This document shows positions 1-6,010 of a stretch of DNA of 8,942 nucleotides, piece by piece. The translations under genes were made by a program, and so were the position numbers. Location: assembly GCA_003241215.1 (NCBI GenBank), contig QFOL01000153.1, positions 1-8,942 on the forward strand, in the 5' to 3' direction. Position 1 is the stretch's first letter. Each line of letters opens with the position of its first letter. The notes beneath the pieces are model-generated. The model saw only the letters and a list, made by a program, of their open reading frames with translations. It had not been told where the DNA came from and did not search any database. This DNA comes from Agrobacterium fabrum (GTDB lineage: Bacteria > Pseudomonadota > Alphaproteobacteria > Rhizobiales > Rhizobiaceae).

Positions 1-108
1 TGGGCGCAGCGGGTCATGCCCCGCCCCGACAGCTTCAAGGCGAAATTTTCAACCCCGGTCATGGCCAAAGAGATGATGAAGCTCTATCGCGACCTGCTAT
101 CGGCCTAA
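1..108 (+). CDS. C-terminal end of a CDS, possibly a glycosyltransferase (5' truncated)
   Basis: An open frame enters from the left edge in frame 1 and ends at TAA (106-108), giving 35 residues that end in KLYRDLLSA. The amphipathic, basic tail resembles the C-terminal helix of GT-B (family 4) glycosyltransferases, which often end in a similar 'lY..Ll' helix. The gene downstream is a polysaccharide-initiating sugar transferase, which supports a role in the same pathway. The family call is inference from a short tail and from context; only the reading frame and stop are seen directly. Codon use (G/C third positions) fits a real gene. Confidence 0.55.
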   Translation, partial: WAQRVMPRPDSFKAKFSTPVMAKEMMKLYRDLLSA

Positions 109-227
109 ACTCATTTCAAAAACACGATTTTTAATTGTATATTCCCGCCGTCCCGTAGAAATTCATCATAAACGTTTCTTAGCATGTTTCGGCTAGTTTC
201 CTGCTCGTAGAGGGGCGAACCAAAGCA
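109..227 (+). promoter_or_regulatory. AT-richer leader before the sugar transferase gene
   Basis: This 119-base gap separates two codirectional polysaccharide genes and is clearly more AT-rich than its surroundings (around 117-160 especially). It holds no inverted repeat convincing enough to be a terminator. A TGTATA hexamer near 146-151 could be a -10 element, but no good -35 precedes it. Three GTTTC words lie at 174-178, 186-190 and 196-200. A GAGGGG ribosome binding site lies a little far upstream of the start at 228. The downstream gene may have its own promoter here; this is weakly supported. Confidence 0.3.
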
Positions 228-1781
228 ATGACCAAGGCTGACAAGGAAAGACTGCAATTCGATCTGGCATCGTTGCGCAAGAAAATCTCCGACCACGAAG
301 CGGGAGAACCTTCGGCATCCGGAACCGTCGTCCTTAATCCGCTTGCACGGCAGATCGCCAACCAGCTGCGCGCCGGCAACCATTCGCCGAATATGGTGAT
401 CGGGCAATTGCGGCTTCTCGAATTCACGACGCTCGTGGTCATCGCCGGCATCGTCAACGGCATTGCCGCCGATCGCGGTCTGGAAACCTTTCTGGCAGTT
501 TTCGGCGGCGGCGTGCTGGGCGCCGCGCTTTGCGTCTTTCTTCTGCAGGCGGGTGATTGTTATCAGCTGCCGACGCTGCGCACGCCGCTCAAGATGTTCG
601 CCCGCATTCAGGGTGCGGTCTGCCTGTCCTTTGTCGGCACCGCCTGTTTCCTCCTTCTCTTTTTTCCCGATGCGCTGCATTCCTGGCCAGCCTTCGGTAT
701 ATGGTATGCGATAAGCGCCATCGCTATTTTCACCGGGAGGCTGATACTCGGCTTCGCCATTCGCCACTGGGCGCGCAATGGCGTGATGGAGCGCCGCGCC
801 GTCATCGTCGGCGGCGGCGATACCGCCAAGGATCTTATCCGCTCGCTGGAGCAGCAGTCCGATAACGATATCCGCATCTGCGGCATCTTCGACGACCGGA
901 AAAGCGCACGCTCGCCCGACGTTGTCGCCGGTTATCCGAAGCTCGGCACCTTTGCGGAACTGGTGGAATTCGCCCGCCTGACGAAGCTCGACATGCTGAT
1001 CATCGCCCTGCCGCTCAGCGCCGAAGCGCGCATTCTCCAGCTTCTGCGCAAGCTGTGGGTGCTGCCGGTCGATATCCGTATCGCGGCGCATGCCAATAAA
1101 CTGCGTTTTCGCCCCCGCGCCTATTCCCATGTGGGCAAGGTGCCGATGCTCGACGTGTTCGACAAGCCGATCCGCGACTGGGATTCGGTGGCGAAACGGG
1201 TGTTCGACATCACCTTCAGCCTCATCGGCATTGCCCTTTTGTGGCCGGTGATGCTGGGGGCGGGAATTGCCGTGAAGACGACCTCGAAAGGCCCTGTCCT
1301 TTTCAAGCAGAAGCGCCACGGCTTCAACAATGAAACGATCAATGTCTGGAAGTTCCGCTCCATGTATACGGAACTCAGCGATCCCACGGCGAAAAAGGCC
1401 GTCACCAAGAACGATCCGCGTGTCACGCCGGTCGGCCGCTTCCTGCGCAAATCCTCGATGGATGAACTGCCGCAGCTCTTCAACGTTCTTTACGGCGACC
1501 TTTCTCTGGTCGGGCCGCGCCCGCATGCCGTTCATGCCCAGACTGGCGATCTGAAATATACCGAGGTGGTGGAGCACTATTTCGCCCGCCACAAGGTCAA
1601 GCCCGGCGTCACCGGCTGGGCGCAGATCAACGGCTGGCGCGGCGAGATCGACCATGGCGACAAGATCAAGTTCCGCACCGAATACGACCTTTATTACATC
1701 GAGAACTGGTCACTGCTGTTCGATCTCAAGATCCTGTTCCTGACGCCGATACGGCTGCTCAAGTCGGAAAACGCCTATTGA
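228..1781 (+). CDS. Undecaprenyl-phosphate sugar-1-phosphate transferase (initiating glycosyltransferase, WbaP/ExoY/UppE-like)
   Basis: This 517-aa inner-membrane enzyme should transfer a hexose-1-phosphate from a UDP-sugar to undecaprenyl phosphate, the first step in building a polysaccharide repeat unit. Hydrophobic segments lie near residues 64-82, 85-108, 127-147 and 155-175. A Rossmann-like (CoA-binding-like) domain follows with VIVGGGDTAKDL at 193-204. A further membrane segment at 325-349 leads into the catalytic bacterial sugar transferase domain. Signatures seen are KRVFDI (323-328), KFRSM (375-379), a Met-Asp-Glu-Leu-Pro block (411-415), LVGPRP (427-432) and PGVTGWAQING (459-469). 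The length is normal for the long WcaJ/PssY type with an N-terminal membrane domain. The stop overlaps the next gene's start, so the two are probably translationally coupled. In Agrobacterium the best guess is uppE of the unipolar adhesin locus, but exopolysaccharide paralogues look alike, so I give no symbol. Confidence 0.95.
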   Translation: MTKADKERLQFDLASLRKKISDHEAGEPSASGTVVLNPLARQIANQLRAGNHSPNMVIGQLRLLEFTTLVVIAGIVNGIAADRGLETFLAVFGGGVLGAALCVFLLQAGDCYQLPTLRTPLKMFARIQGAVCLSFVGTACFLLLFFPDALHSWPAFGIWYAISAIAIFTGRLILGFAIRHWARNGVMERRAVIVGGGDTAKDLIRSLEQQSDNDIRICGIFDDRKSARSPDVVAGYPKLGTFAELVEFARLTKLDMLIIALPLSAEARILQLLRKLWVLPVDIRIAAHANKLRFRPRAYSHVGKVPMLDVFDKPIRDWDSVAKRVFDITFSLIGIALLWPVMLGAGIAVKTTSKGPVLFKQKRHGFNNETINVWKFRSMYTELSDPTAKKAVTKNDPRVTPVGRFLRKSSMDELPQLFNVLYGDLSLVGPRPHAVHAQTGDLKYTEVVEHYFARHKVKPGVTGWAQINGWRGEIDHGDKIKFRTEYDLYYIENWSLLFDLKILFLTPIRLLKSENAY

Positions 1782-3019
1782 CCCACGTCGGTTACCAGCA
1801 CGCACCGGGTTTCGACGCACCGCTTGCCACGATGCGGCTCATCGGCTCGTTCTTAATCGCCTTCGGCGTGTTCCTGTCGGGCTTCGTCATTTCCGAGCCG
1901 GCGCCCTATGAGCTGATGATGGTGGGACAGGTGGCCATCTGGTTCCTGCTCGGCCTTCGCCTTTCGCGCACCGTCGTCCTGCTCCTGTGCCTGCTGCTCG
2001 CTTTTAATATCGGCGGTTATCTTTCGCTCACCACCATGGCCGATCTGGATGAGGGACCGCTTTATCTCGCCGTCTCGACCTTTCTGGCGCTGACCTCGGT
2101 TTTTTATGCGGCGATCGTGGAAGACAAGTACCAGCGGCTGCTCTTGATTTTCCGGGCCTGGCTTGCGGCCGCGCTCATCACCTCGCTGCTCGGCATCATC
2201 GGATATTTCCACGCCCTCCCCGGTTTCGAGGTCTTCACCCTCTACGACCGCGCCAAGGGCGCTTTTCAGGACCCGAACGTCTTCGGTCCCTTTCTGGTGA
2301 CACCCTCCCTCTATCTCATCTATGGCCTTCTTACCGGCAAGGCCATGCATGCGCCCTGGCGGATCGTCGGGTTGCTCATCCTGTCGCTTGGCGTGTTCCT
2401 GTCGTTCTCACGCGCGGCCTGGGGCCTGTTCCTGTTCGCCACCATCCTCCTCGTCTTCGTCATGCTTTTGAAGGAACGCACGGCCGCATTTCGCCTGAAA
2501 ATCCTCGTGCTGTTTCTCGTCGCCGCCGGGCTGATGGTTGCGGCGGTCATCATCGCGCTACAGTTCAAGCAGGTGGCGGATCTGTTCTCCAGCCGCGCCT
2601 CGGCGGTGCAATCCTATGATGGCGGCCATCTTGGGCGTTTTGCCCGCCACTATCTCGGCTTCCTGCTGGCCATGGAACATCCGCTCGGCATCGGTCCGCT
2701 GGTGTTCGACGACATCTTTCCCGCCGCCGAGCACAATATCTGGCTGAAGAGCCTGACCACGCATGGCTGGTTCGGCTTCGTCATCTATCTGGTGCTGATC
2801 TGCTGGACCATCGCCGCCGGTTTCCGGCATCTGCTGCGTCCGCGGCCATGGCAGCCTTTCCTCATCATTTCCTGGGTGACCTTCGTCGGCCATGTGATGA
2901 TCGGCGCCGTCATCGATACCGATCACTGGCGACATTTCTTCCTGCTGCTCGGCATATTGTGGGGCTGCATGGCGCTGGAAAAACGCGAAGCCCTGCGCCG
3001 TCGCGCACGTGCCGCCTGA
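1778..3019 (+). CDS. O-antigen ligase / Wzy-type polysaccharide polymerase family membrane protein
   Basis: This 413-aa protein is almost entirely hydrophobic, with roughly ten to twelve predicted membrane segments (for example 21-39, 48-62, 66-82, 97-113, 120-143, 167-186, 196-230, 240-262, 332-350, 359-379 and 385-400). The O-antigen ligase/Wzy_C family features are a DPN at 165-167, a Ser-Arg-Ala-Ala-Trp at 211-215, and a large periplasmic loop (263-331) carrying HPLGIGP (301-307) and AEHNIWLK (317-324). The conserved loop His and Arg residues fit catalysis on undecaprenyl-linked glycans. It should polymerise or ligate the glycan started by the upstream enzyme. The start chosen is a TTG whose last bases overlap the upstream TGA, implying coupling. 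An ATG at 1832 (residue 19, just before the first membrane segment) is the alternative, but its ribosome binding site is poor. Confidence 0.9.
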   Translation: MTHVGYQHAPGFDAPLATMRLIGSFLIAFGVFLSGFVISEPAPYELMMVGQVAIWFLLGLRLSRTVVLLLCLLLAFNIGGYLSLTTMADLDEGPLYLAVSTFLALTSVFYAAIVEDKYQRLLLIFRAWLAAALITSLLGIIGYFHALPGFEVFTLYDRAKGAFQDPNVFGPFLVTPSLYLIYGLLTGKAMHAPWRIVGLLILSLGVFLSFSRAAWGLFLFATILLVFVMLLKERTAAFRLKILVLFLVAAGLMVAAVIIALQFKQVADLFSSRASAVQSYDGGHLGRFARHYLGFLLAMEHPLGIGPLVFDDIFPAAEHNIWLKSLTTHGWFGFVIYLVLICWTIAAGFRHLLRPRPWQPFLIISWVTFVGHVMIGAVIDTDHWRHFFLLLGILWGCMALEKREALRRRARAA

Positions 3020-3034
3020 AACGCTTACCCTTAC

Positions 3035-3059
3035 GGAACCTTACGCCATTTCATGCGTT
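3035..3059 (+). promoter_or_regulatory. EcfG (RpoE2)-type general stress promoter for the 49-aa membrane protein
   Basis: GGAAC (3035-3039) and CGTT (3056-3059) are separated by 16 bases. This matches the alphaproteobacterial EcfG/RpoE2 consensus of GGAAC, 16-17 bases, then CGTT. It lies in the gap after the polymerase gene and 38 bases before the start at 3098, in the right orientation. Transcription would start near 3066. The match is seen directly; use by EcfG is inferred from the known consensus. Confidence 0.6.
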
Positions 3060-3097
3060 TAGCCCCCGATTCCGATTGTCAAACGGGGAGACACCTT

Positions 3098-3247
3098 ATG
3101 ACGCAGACCAACAATCTCTATCTCATCATCGGCGCCCTCATCGTGGTCATCGCAGGCCTTGGCATCTATGTCTGGCACGAGGAAAGCAAACCGAAGGGGA
3201 TCGAGATGAATATCGGTCCGAGCGGCGTTTCCGTTCAGGAAAATTAA
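3098..3247 (+). CDS. Small single-span membrane protein, 49 aa, unknown function
   Basis: The ATG at 3098 follows a GGGGAGA ribosome binding site at good spacing. Residues 7-25 form one strongly hydrophobic span, followed by a short charged stretch (HEESKPKG, 27-34) and a compact tail ending in GPSGVSVQEN. The likely topology is N-terminus anchored in the inner membrane with the tail in cytoplasm or periplasm; positive charges after the span favour a cytoplasmic tail. The gene stands alone behind an EcfG-like promoter and is followed by an 18-bp inverted repeat, so it looks like an independent stress-induced unit. I recognise no characterised family. An in-frame upstream ATG (3053) would overlap the promoter and is less likely. 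Confidence 0.75.
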   Translation: MTQTNNLYLIIGALIVVIAGLGIYVWHEESKPKGIEMNIGPSGVSVQEN

Positions 3248-3277
3248 ACCGCAAGCGTCGCGCAAAGTCCGGCCATT

Positions 3278-3326
3278 AAGACCGGGTGCATCCCAAGCAA
3301 AAAATGGCTGGGATGCACCCGGTCTT
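3278..3326 (+). terminator. Strong hairpin terminator candidate (perfect 18-bp stem)
   Basis: Arms 3278-3295 and 3309-3326 are perfect reverse complements over 18 bases, around a 13-base A-rich loop. The stem begins 30 bases after the stop of the 49-aa gene. The downstream tail (CTTCTTA) is only partly T-rich, so the structure could act as a transcript-end or mRNA-stabilising hairpin rather than a textbook intrinsic terminator. Confidence 0.7.
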
Positions 3327-3345
3327 CTTATGAGAGGAGACGAAA

Positions 3346-3364
3346 GGCGGGATCGATGCCCGCC
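3346..3364. repeat. Short inverted repeat in the leader of the 215-aa gene
   Basis: GGCGGG (3346-3351) pairs with CCCGCC (3359-3364) across a 7-base spacer containing the palindrome ATCGAT. It lies about 55 bases before the likely start at 3420. It could be a leader hairpin or an operator; nothing else supports either role. Confidence 0.35.
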
Positions 3365-3419
3365 GCGCCGGTTCGGTACGAATGATCCGTATCGCCCGAT
3401 CAAGGAAACAGCTAGCGCA

Positions 3420-4067
3420 ATGGTCTCCTCCATCGACCTCTCCACCCGCCTCACCGCCACCAGACTGGCCCTCAAGGCCATCAAGGAGCAGGAAGACAAT
3501 TCCACCGCCGTATCCTCCTCGACGCGGACGTCTCTCCTCGATTCCTACGGGCTCGACACCTCTTCGTCGTCTTCCACCAATACGCGGCTGACGCAGCTTC
3601 TGGCGCAATATGCCCAGACCTCCAGCGACGACACGCAGACCGACGACACGGATACGCAGCTTTCTTCCGGTGACATTACCAAGGCCGATTTCATGAAGGA
3701 GCTGAAGGAGATGCTGGAAGAGCTGCGCAAGGATCCGGGCAAGGCTTCACAGGCCAATGCGATGCTGGAGGCTTTGACAACGGGCACGCTGACCGTCTCC
3801 GATCCCGCCGAGGGTGCGCAAATCAAGGCCTGGGATGTGGCCTCCGACACGGAAACCACCTCCGGGACGGCCACGGAGATCACAGTGACGGGATGGAGCG
3901 ACTTTCTGAAGGACCATCTGAAACGCGACGGCTCGACCTATGCCAAGAGCACCAGCGGCGCCTATATCGACGCTGTTTCCGGCGACAATGCATTTTTCGG
4001 CAGCGTCGGCAGCCGCTATTATTATCTCACCTGGCCACAGGCGAAAAACGGCACTCTGACCGTCTAG
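3420..4067 (+). CDS. Hypothetical protein, 215 aa, Ser/Thr/Asp-rich, cysteine-free
   Basis: I do not recognise this protein. It has no signal peptide or membrane span. Its layout is a basic amphipathic N-terminal helix (7-25), a low-complexity Ser/Thr/Asp linker (28-85) with poly-Ser at 48-52 and repeated Asp-Thr pairs at 70-80, a charged helix (87-107), an Ala/Leu helix (109-120), and a C-terminal domain rich in Thr, Gly and aromatics ending in YYYLTWPQAKNGTLTV. The pentapeptide GTLTV occurs at 122-126 and again at the very C-terminus. The composition (no Cys, Thr/Ser/Asp/Gly-rich, polar) is what one sees in proteins exported without a Sec signal, but that is inference. The ATG at 3420 follows an AAGGAAA site at slightly long spacing; an ATG at 3330 would encode an Arg-rich extension unlike the rest. 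It converges on the DUF1269 gene. Confidence 0.75.
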   Translation: MVSSIDLSTRLTATRLALKAIKEQEDNSTAVSSSTRTSLLDSYGLDTSSSSSTNTRLTQLLAQYAQTSSDDTQTDDTDTQLSSGDITKADFMKELKEMLEELRKDPGKASQANAMLEALTTGTLTVSDPAEGAQIKAWDVASDTETTSGTATEITVTGWSDFLKDHLKRDGSTYAKSTSGAYIDAVSGDNAFFGSVGSRYYYLTWPQAKNGTLTV

Positions 4068-4085
4068 CCAGCAGACGGCCCATGC

Positions 4086-4142
4086 CTGAACGGATTGCTG
4101 CGACATGAAACATGCCGCAGCATTGCAGTGTCAGCCGTTCAG
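4086..4142. terminator. Nested hairpin between convergent genes (possible bidirectional terminator)
   Basis: An outer stem CTGAACGG (4086-4093) / CCGTTCAG (4135-4142) encloses an inner stem. The inner stem is GCTGCG plus CATG (4097-4107) pairing with CATG plus CGCAGC (4111-4121), with one A/C mismatch and an AAA loop. It sits between the stop of the 215-aa gene and that of the DUF1269 gene, and the outer arm contains the latter's stop codon. There is no T-tract on either side, so intrinsic termination is unproven. Confidence 0.5.
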
Positions 4143-4675
4143 ACGGCGGGTGCGGCAGCCGGCTCCGCGCCGCCGGACAGCGCCTTTTGCAGCTGCGCTT
4201 CCTGTGCCGGCGATAGCGAGGTCTTGATGACCCGCCCACGCAGGCCTTCGAATTCCGCCAGCACCTTTTCCGGCTGCACCTTGCGGATCAGCACGAACAG
4301 CGCCGAAGAACCATTGGGAATGGTCTCGCCGAGCGACTTGATGAAATCGTCATCGATGCCGAAATCCGTGAGCGACCCCGCAAGGGCGCCCGTGCCGGCG
4401 CCGATCGCGCCGCCAATGGCAAACCCCGCCAGCGGATTGAGGAACAGCAGGCCGACGAGGCCGCCCCACAGACCGCCGGACAGGAAACCGGAGCTTGCGC
4501 CGATTGCCGTCAGATTGACGCTCTGCTTCAGATGCACCTTGCCGCTTTCATCGCGCACGACAACCACGGCATCTTCCAGATCGACCAGATATTCCTTTTT
4601 CAGACCGGCAAGCTTCAGAAGGACCCGGTCGGCCTCTTCCGTTCCGTCAAAACCAACAACGACGAGTTCGGACAT
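4139..4675 (-). CDS. DUF1269-family glycine-zipper membrane protein
   Basis: This 178-aa protein opens with a ferredoxin-like segment (MSELVVVGFDGTEEADRVLL). A long glycine-rich hydrophobic region at 57-101 follows, with GxxxG spacing typical of glycine-zipper membrane segments. It then has LTDFGIDDDFIKSLGETIPNGSSALFVLI (102-130), which is the conserved core of DUF1269 proteins, and ends in an Ala/Pro-rich tail. Family members are membrane-associated and of uncertain function, often stress-linked. The start at 4675 is chosen because GGGAGA lies just upstream and the family N-terminus begins there; an ORF reaching back to 4756 would run through the promoter. The gene is single, convergent with its left neighbour, and preceded by an EcfG-like promoter, which suggests general stress control. 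Confidence 0.9.
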   Translation of the reverse strand: MSELVVVGFDGTEEADRVLLKLAGLKKEYLVDLEDAVVVVRDESGKVHLKQSVNLTAIGASSGFLSGGLWGGLVGLLFLNPLAGFAIGGAIGAGTGALAGSLTDFGIDDDFIKSLGETIPNGSSALFVLIRKVQPEKVLAEFEGLRGRVIKTSLSPAQEAQLQKALSGGAEPAAAPAV

Positions 4676-4710
4676 GGTTGTCTCCCTGAGTTTCAATTCC
4701 GTTGCGCTTG

Positions 4711-4736
4711 AACGCCCACAGAGGGCGGCTTGTTCC
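4711..4736 (-). promoter_or_regulatory. EcfG (RpoE2)-type general stress promoter for the DUF1269 gene
   Basis: Read on the minus strand, GGAAC (4732-4736) is followed after 17 bases by CGTT (4711-4714). This fits the EcfG consensus exactly. The start codon at 4675 lies 35 bases further on, leaving a leader of roughly 30 bases that carries the GGGAGA ribosome binding site. The promoter match is direct; sigma-factor identity is inferred. Confidence 0.65.
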
Positions 4737-4765
4737 TGCCATGATGGAAAGAGCATGTGTCATAC

Positions 4766-4783
4766 GTTTGACGGCCCTCAAAC
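4766..4783. promoter_or_regulatory. Palindrome upstream of the DUF1269 gene, possible operator
   Basis: GTTTGA (4766-4771) and TCAAAC (4778-4783) form a perfect 6-bp dyad with a 6-base centre, about 30 bp upstream of the -35 of the DUF1269 promoter. The size and symmetry suit a dimeric regulator. No known box was recognised, and chance is possible for 6-bp arms. Confidence 0.3.
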
Positions 4784-4882
4784 AGGACAAGCATCACCCC
4801 GCTTCCCGCCCCTCCCCGCCGTCCACACCCTTTGTTCCTTTTTTTATGAAAAGACCATTTTCCGCTTGCGCCCTAACAGGCT

Positions 4883-4892
4883 TATATATAAA
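4883..4892 (+). promoter_or_regulatory. Probable -10 region for tRNA-Pro
   Basis: A TATATATAAA run (4883-4892) stands out in GC-rich DNA 13 bases before the mature tRNA. A TTGCGC at 4866-4871 could be the -35, but the spacing to TATAAA (4887-4892) is a short 15 bases. TTTTCC at 4858-4863 gives 17 bases to CTTATA. The exact elements are therefore uncertain. Confidence 0.4.
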
Positions 4893-4905
4893 CGGCTTTC
4901 AGGTT

Positions 4906-4982
<77 letters not shown>

Positions 4983-4996
4983 GTAAAAACAGATAG

Positions 4997-5023
4997 ATAG
5001 CCAGTTCCCCCAGAGCTGGCTAT
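4997..5023 (+). terminator. Hairpin terminator of tRNA-Pro
   Basis: ATAGCCAG (4997-5004) pairs perfectly with CTGGCTAT (5016-5023) around an 11-base loop, 14 bases after the tRNA CCA end. The following sequence (ATTTGTTTC) is T-rich, as expected for an intrinsic terminator. Confidence 0.75.
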
Positions 5024-5120
5024 ATTTGTTTCTGCTATCCTGTAGCCAGCGTTATGTGCGAATTCAAAAGACCGGGCTCGGATGTGCGCTTATCCCGGGC
5101 TGACAACGAGGGGTGCTGAG

Positions 5121-5381
5121 ATGGCCAAAAAACCGAAAATAGAACACTCAGAATTCTCGGGCGAGTTTGAAGACAACGGTATCACCGTGCTTGTCGACAT
5201 CTACCGGCCCGCTGGCACCCAGCAGGACTGGACGCTGGAGGTCATCAGCGAGCATGACGATGTCACCACCTGGGATGAACCTTTCGTTACCGACAAAGAC
5301 GCCTGGGAAGAGTTCCTGGCGACTTGCGAGAAAGACGGGATTCGCAGCTTCCTCGACGGCGACGATCCGTCCGTTCATTAA
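5121..5381 (+). CDS. Small acidic hypothetical protein, 86 aa
   Basis: I do not recognise the family. The protein is strongly acidic and Trp-containing. A basic start (MAKKPK) leads into an apparent beta-rich core (EFSGEFEDNGITVLVDIYRP, then WTLEVISE at 37-44) and a C-terminal helix (DAWEEFLATCEKDGIRSFL, 60-78) before an Asp-rich tail. The pattern suggests a small soluble alpha/beta protein of about 10 kDa. ATG 5121 follows a GAGGGG site; an in-frame ATG at 5082 has no such site. The gene sits alone between tRNA-Pro and a degenerate copy of the tRNA 3' end, so it may be cargo or a leftover of an integrated element. Its codon use looks somewhat less GC-biased than the polysaccharide genes. Confidence 0.75.
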   Translation: MAKKPKIEHSEFSGEFEDNGITVLVDIYRPAGTQQDWTLEVISEHDDVTTWDEPFVTDKDAWEEFLATCEKDGIRSFLDGDDPSVH

Positions 5382-5408
5382 CGTCTGATTGCGCGGCATT
5401 AGCCCGTG

Positions 5409-5441
5409 AGGGTCTTGGTCTGGAACCCCGCGCTCCGACCA
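5409..5441 (+). repeat. Degenerate copy of the tRNA-Pro 3' end (candidate att-site remnant or tRNA pseudogene)
   Basis: Aligned by hand with tRNA-Pro 4949-4982, 27 of 33 positions match with one single-base gap. The last 11 bases, CGCTCCGACCA (5431-5441), are identical to tRNA bases 4972-4982 and include the CCA end. The T loop is destroyed (CTGGAAC instead of TTCGAAT) and no 5' half is evident, so it is not a functional tRNA. Direct duplication of a tRNA 3' end is the usual footprint of tyrosine-recombinase integration; a decayed tandem tRNA is the alternative. Confidence 0.6.
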
Positions 5442-5608
5442 TTTTCCTGTCGATCCCCTCATTTTTGATCGAGAGCATTCTCCGGTTGAATTCCCTAGAA
5501 TATGCGCCCCATCGTAAAGCTGCCGGCCATTGAAGGACGGCGCGCATTGCCTTGTTGACTCTTCGCTAAAATTAGAACATTTAGTGAACAAAAGAGAGGC
5601 GACACGAC

Positions 5609-5812
5609 ATGTACGACGCTGAAAAAATCACCCCTATACGGCCCGACGACATTGCCGGATACGTCATCCAGTGTCACGATGGCGATGCAAAGGCCGCTGT
5701 CGAAGCGCTTCTTGGTGAGATCGAGCATCTGCAGGAGCAGCTTTCCCTTGCAGTTGCCATCATGGGAAATGGATATACGCGCGGGTGGAAACCCGGCGCG
5801 GGGCGGGACTAG
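5609..5812 (+). CDS. Hypothetical protein, 67 aa
   Basis: ATG 5609 follows a GAGAGGCGA ribosome binding site. The first half (MYDAEKITPIRPDDIAGYVIQCHDG) looks soluble and acidic. Residues 27-52 form an amphipathic helix with heptad-like Leu spacing (VEALLGEIEHLQEQL), possibly a short coiled coil for dimerisation. The end is Gly/Arg-rich (GYTRGWKPGAGRD). No family is recognised and no membrane span is evident. A TTGACT at 5555-5560 upstream may belong to its promoter, but no convincing -10 was found. It converges on the phosphatase gene. Confidence 0.7.
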   Translation: MYDAEKITPIRPDDIAGYVIQCHDGDAKAAVEALLGEIEHLQEQLSLAVAIMGNGYTRGWKPGAGRD

Positions 5813-6010
5813 AATCGTTTCCGCCACCGTCTTTCAAGGCGCGTGACGCATATCGGCAAAGCTGGCGAGACGATGGAGCGCACATGCCAGAAACCCTGCC
5901 CGCCCGGCAGGGCGAAGGGATAATTCCTTGACGCGAGACGGATCGCTGAACCCACCGGAAAGGACGGCGTCGGCATGCCTTGCTGACGCCGCCTGCCCCC
6001 GGAGCAGCAT
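5813..6010. terminator. Intergenic region with two hairpins between convergent genes
   Basis: No gene is supported here. Two hairpins are visible. CCCTGCC (5894-5900) pairs with GGCAGGG (5906-5912) over a 5-base loop, and the ten-base arms 5965-5974 / 5982-5991 pair with one G-U across a 7-base loop. The second lies 20 bases past the stop of the minus-strand phosphatase gene and is its likely terminator, though the T-tract after it is weak (TCCTTTCC on the minus strand). The first may serve the 67-aa gene. Confidence 0.45.

Noticed and set aside
109..227. Three GTTTC words as a regulator-binding repeat
   Set aside because: Spacings differ (12 and 10 bases), the words are short, and no partner motif is seen.
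111..1655. A 514-codon open frame on the minus strand opposite the sugar transferase gene
   Set aside because: It is an antisense shadow of a high-GC gene. Its translation is rich in Arg, His, Gln and Asp with no coherent domain, while the plus strand encodes an unmistakable enzyme.
1853..2350. Minus-strand open frame of 165 codons inside the polymerase gene
   Set aside because: Composition is typical of antisense translation of a membrane protein (Gln/Glu/Arg/His-rich). No ribosome binding site or domain.
5422..5445. GGAAC at 5422-5426 as a third EcfG promoter
   Set aside because: No CGTT follows at 16-17 bases, and the bases belong to the tRNA-Pro 3' end copy.
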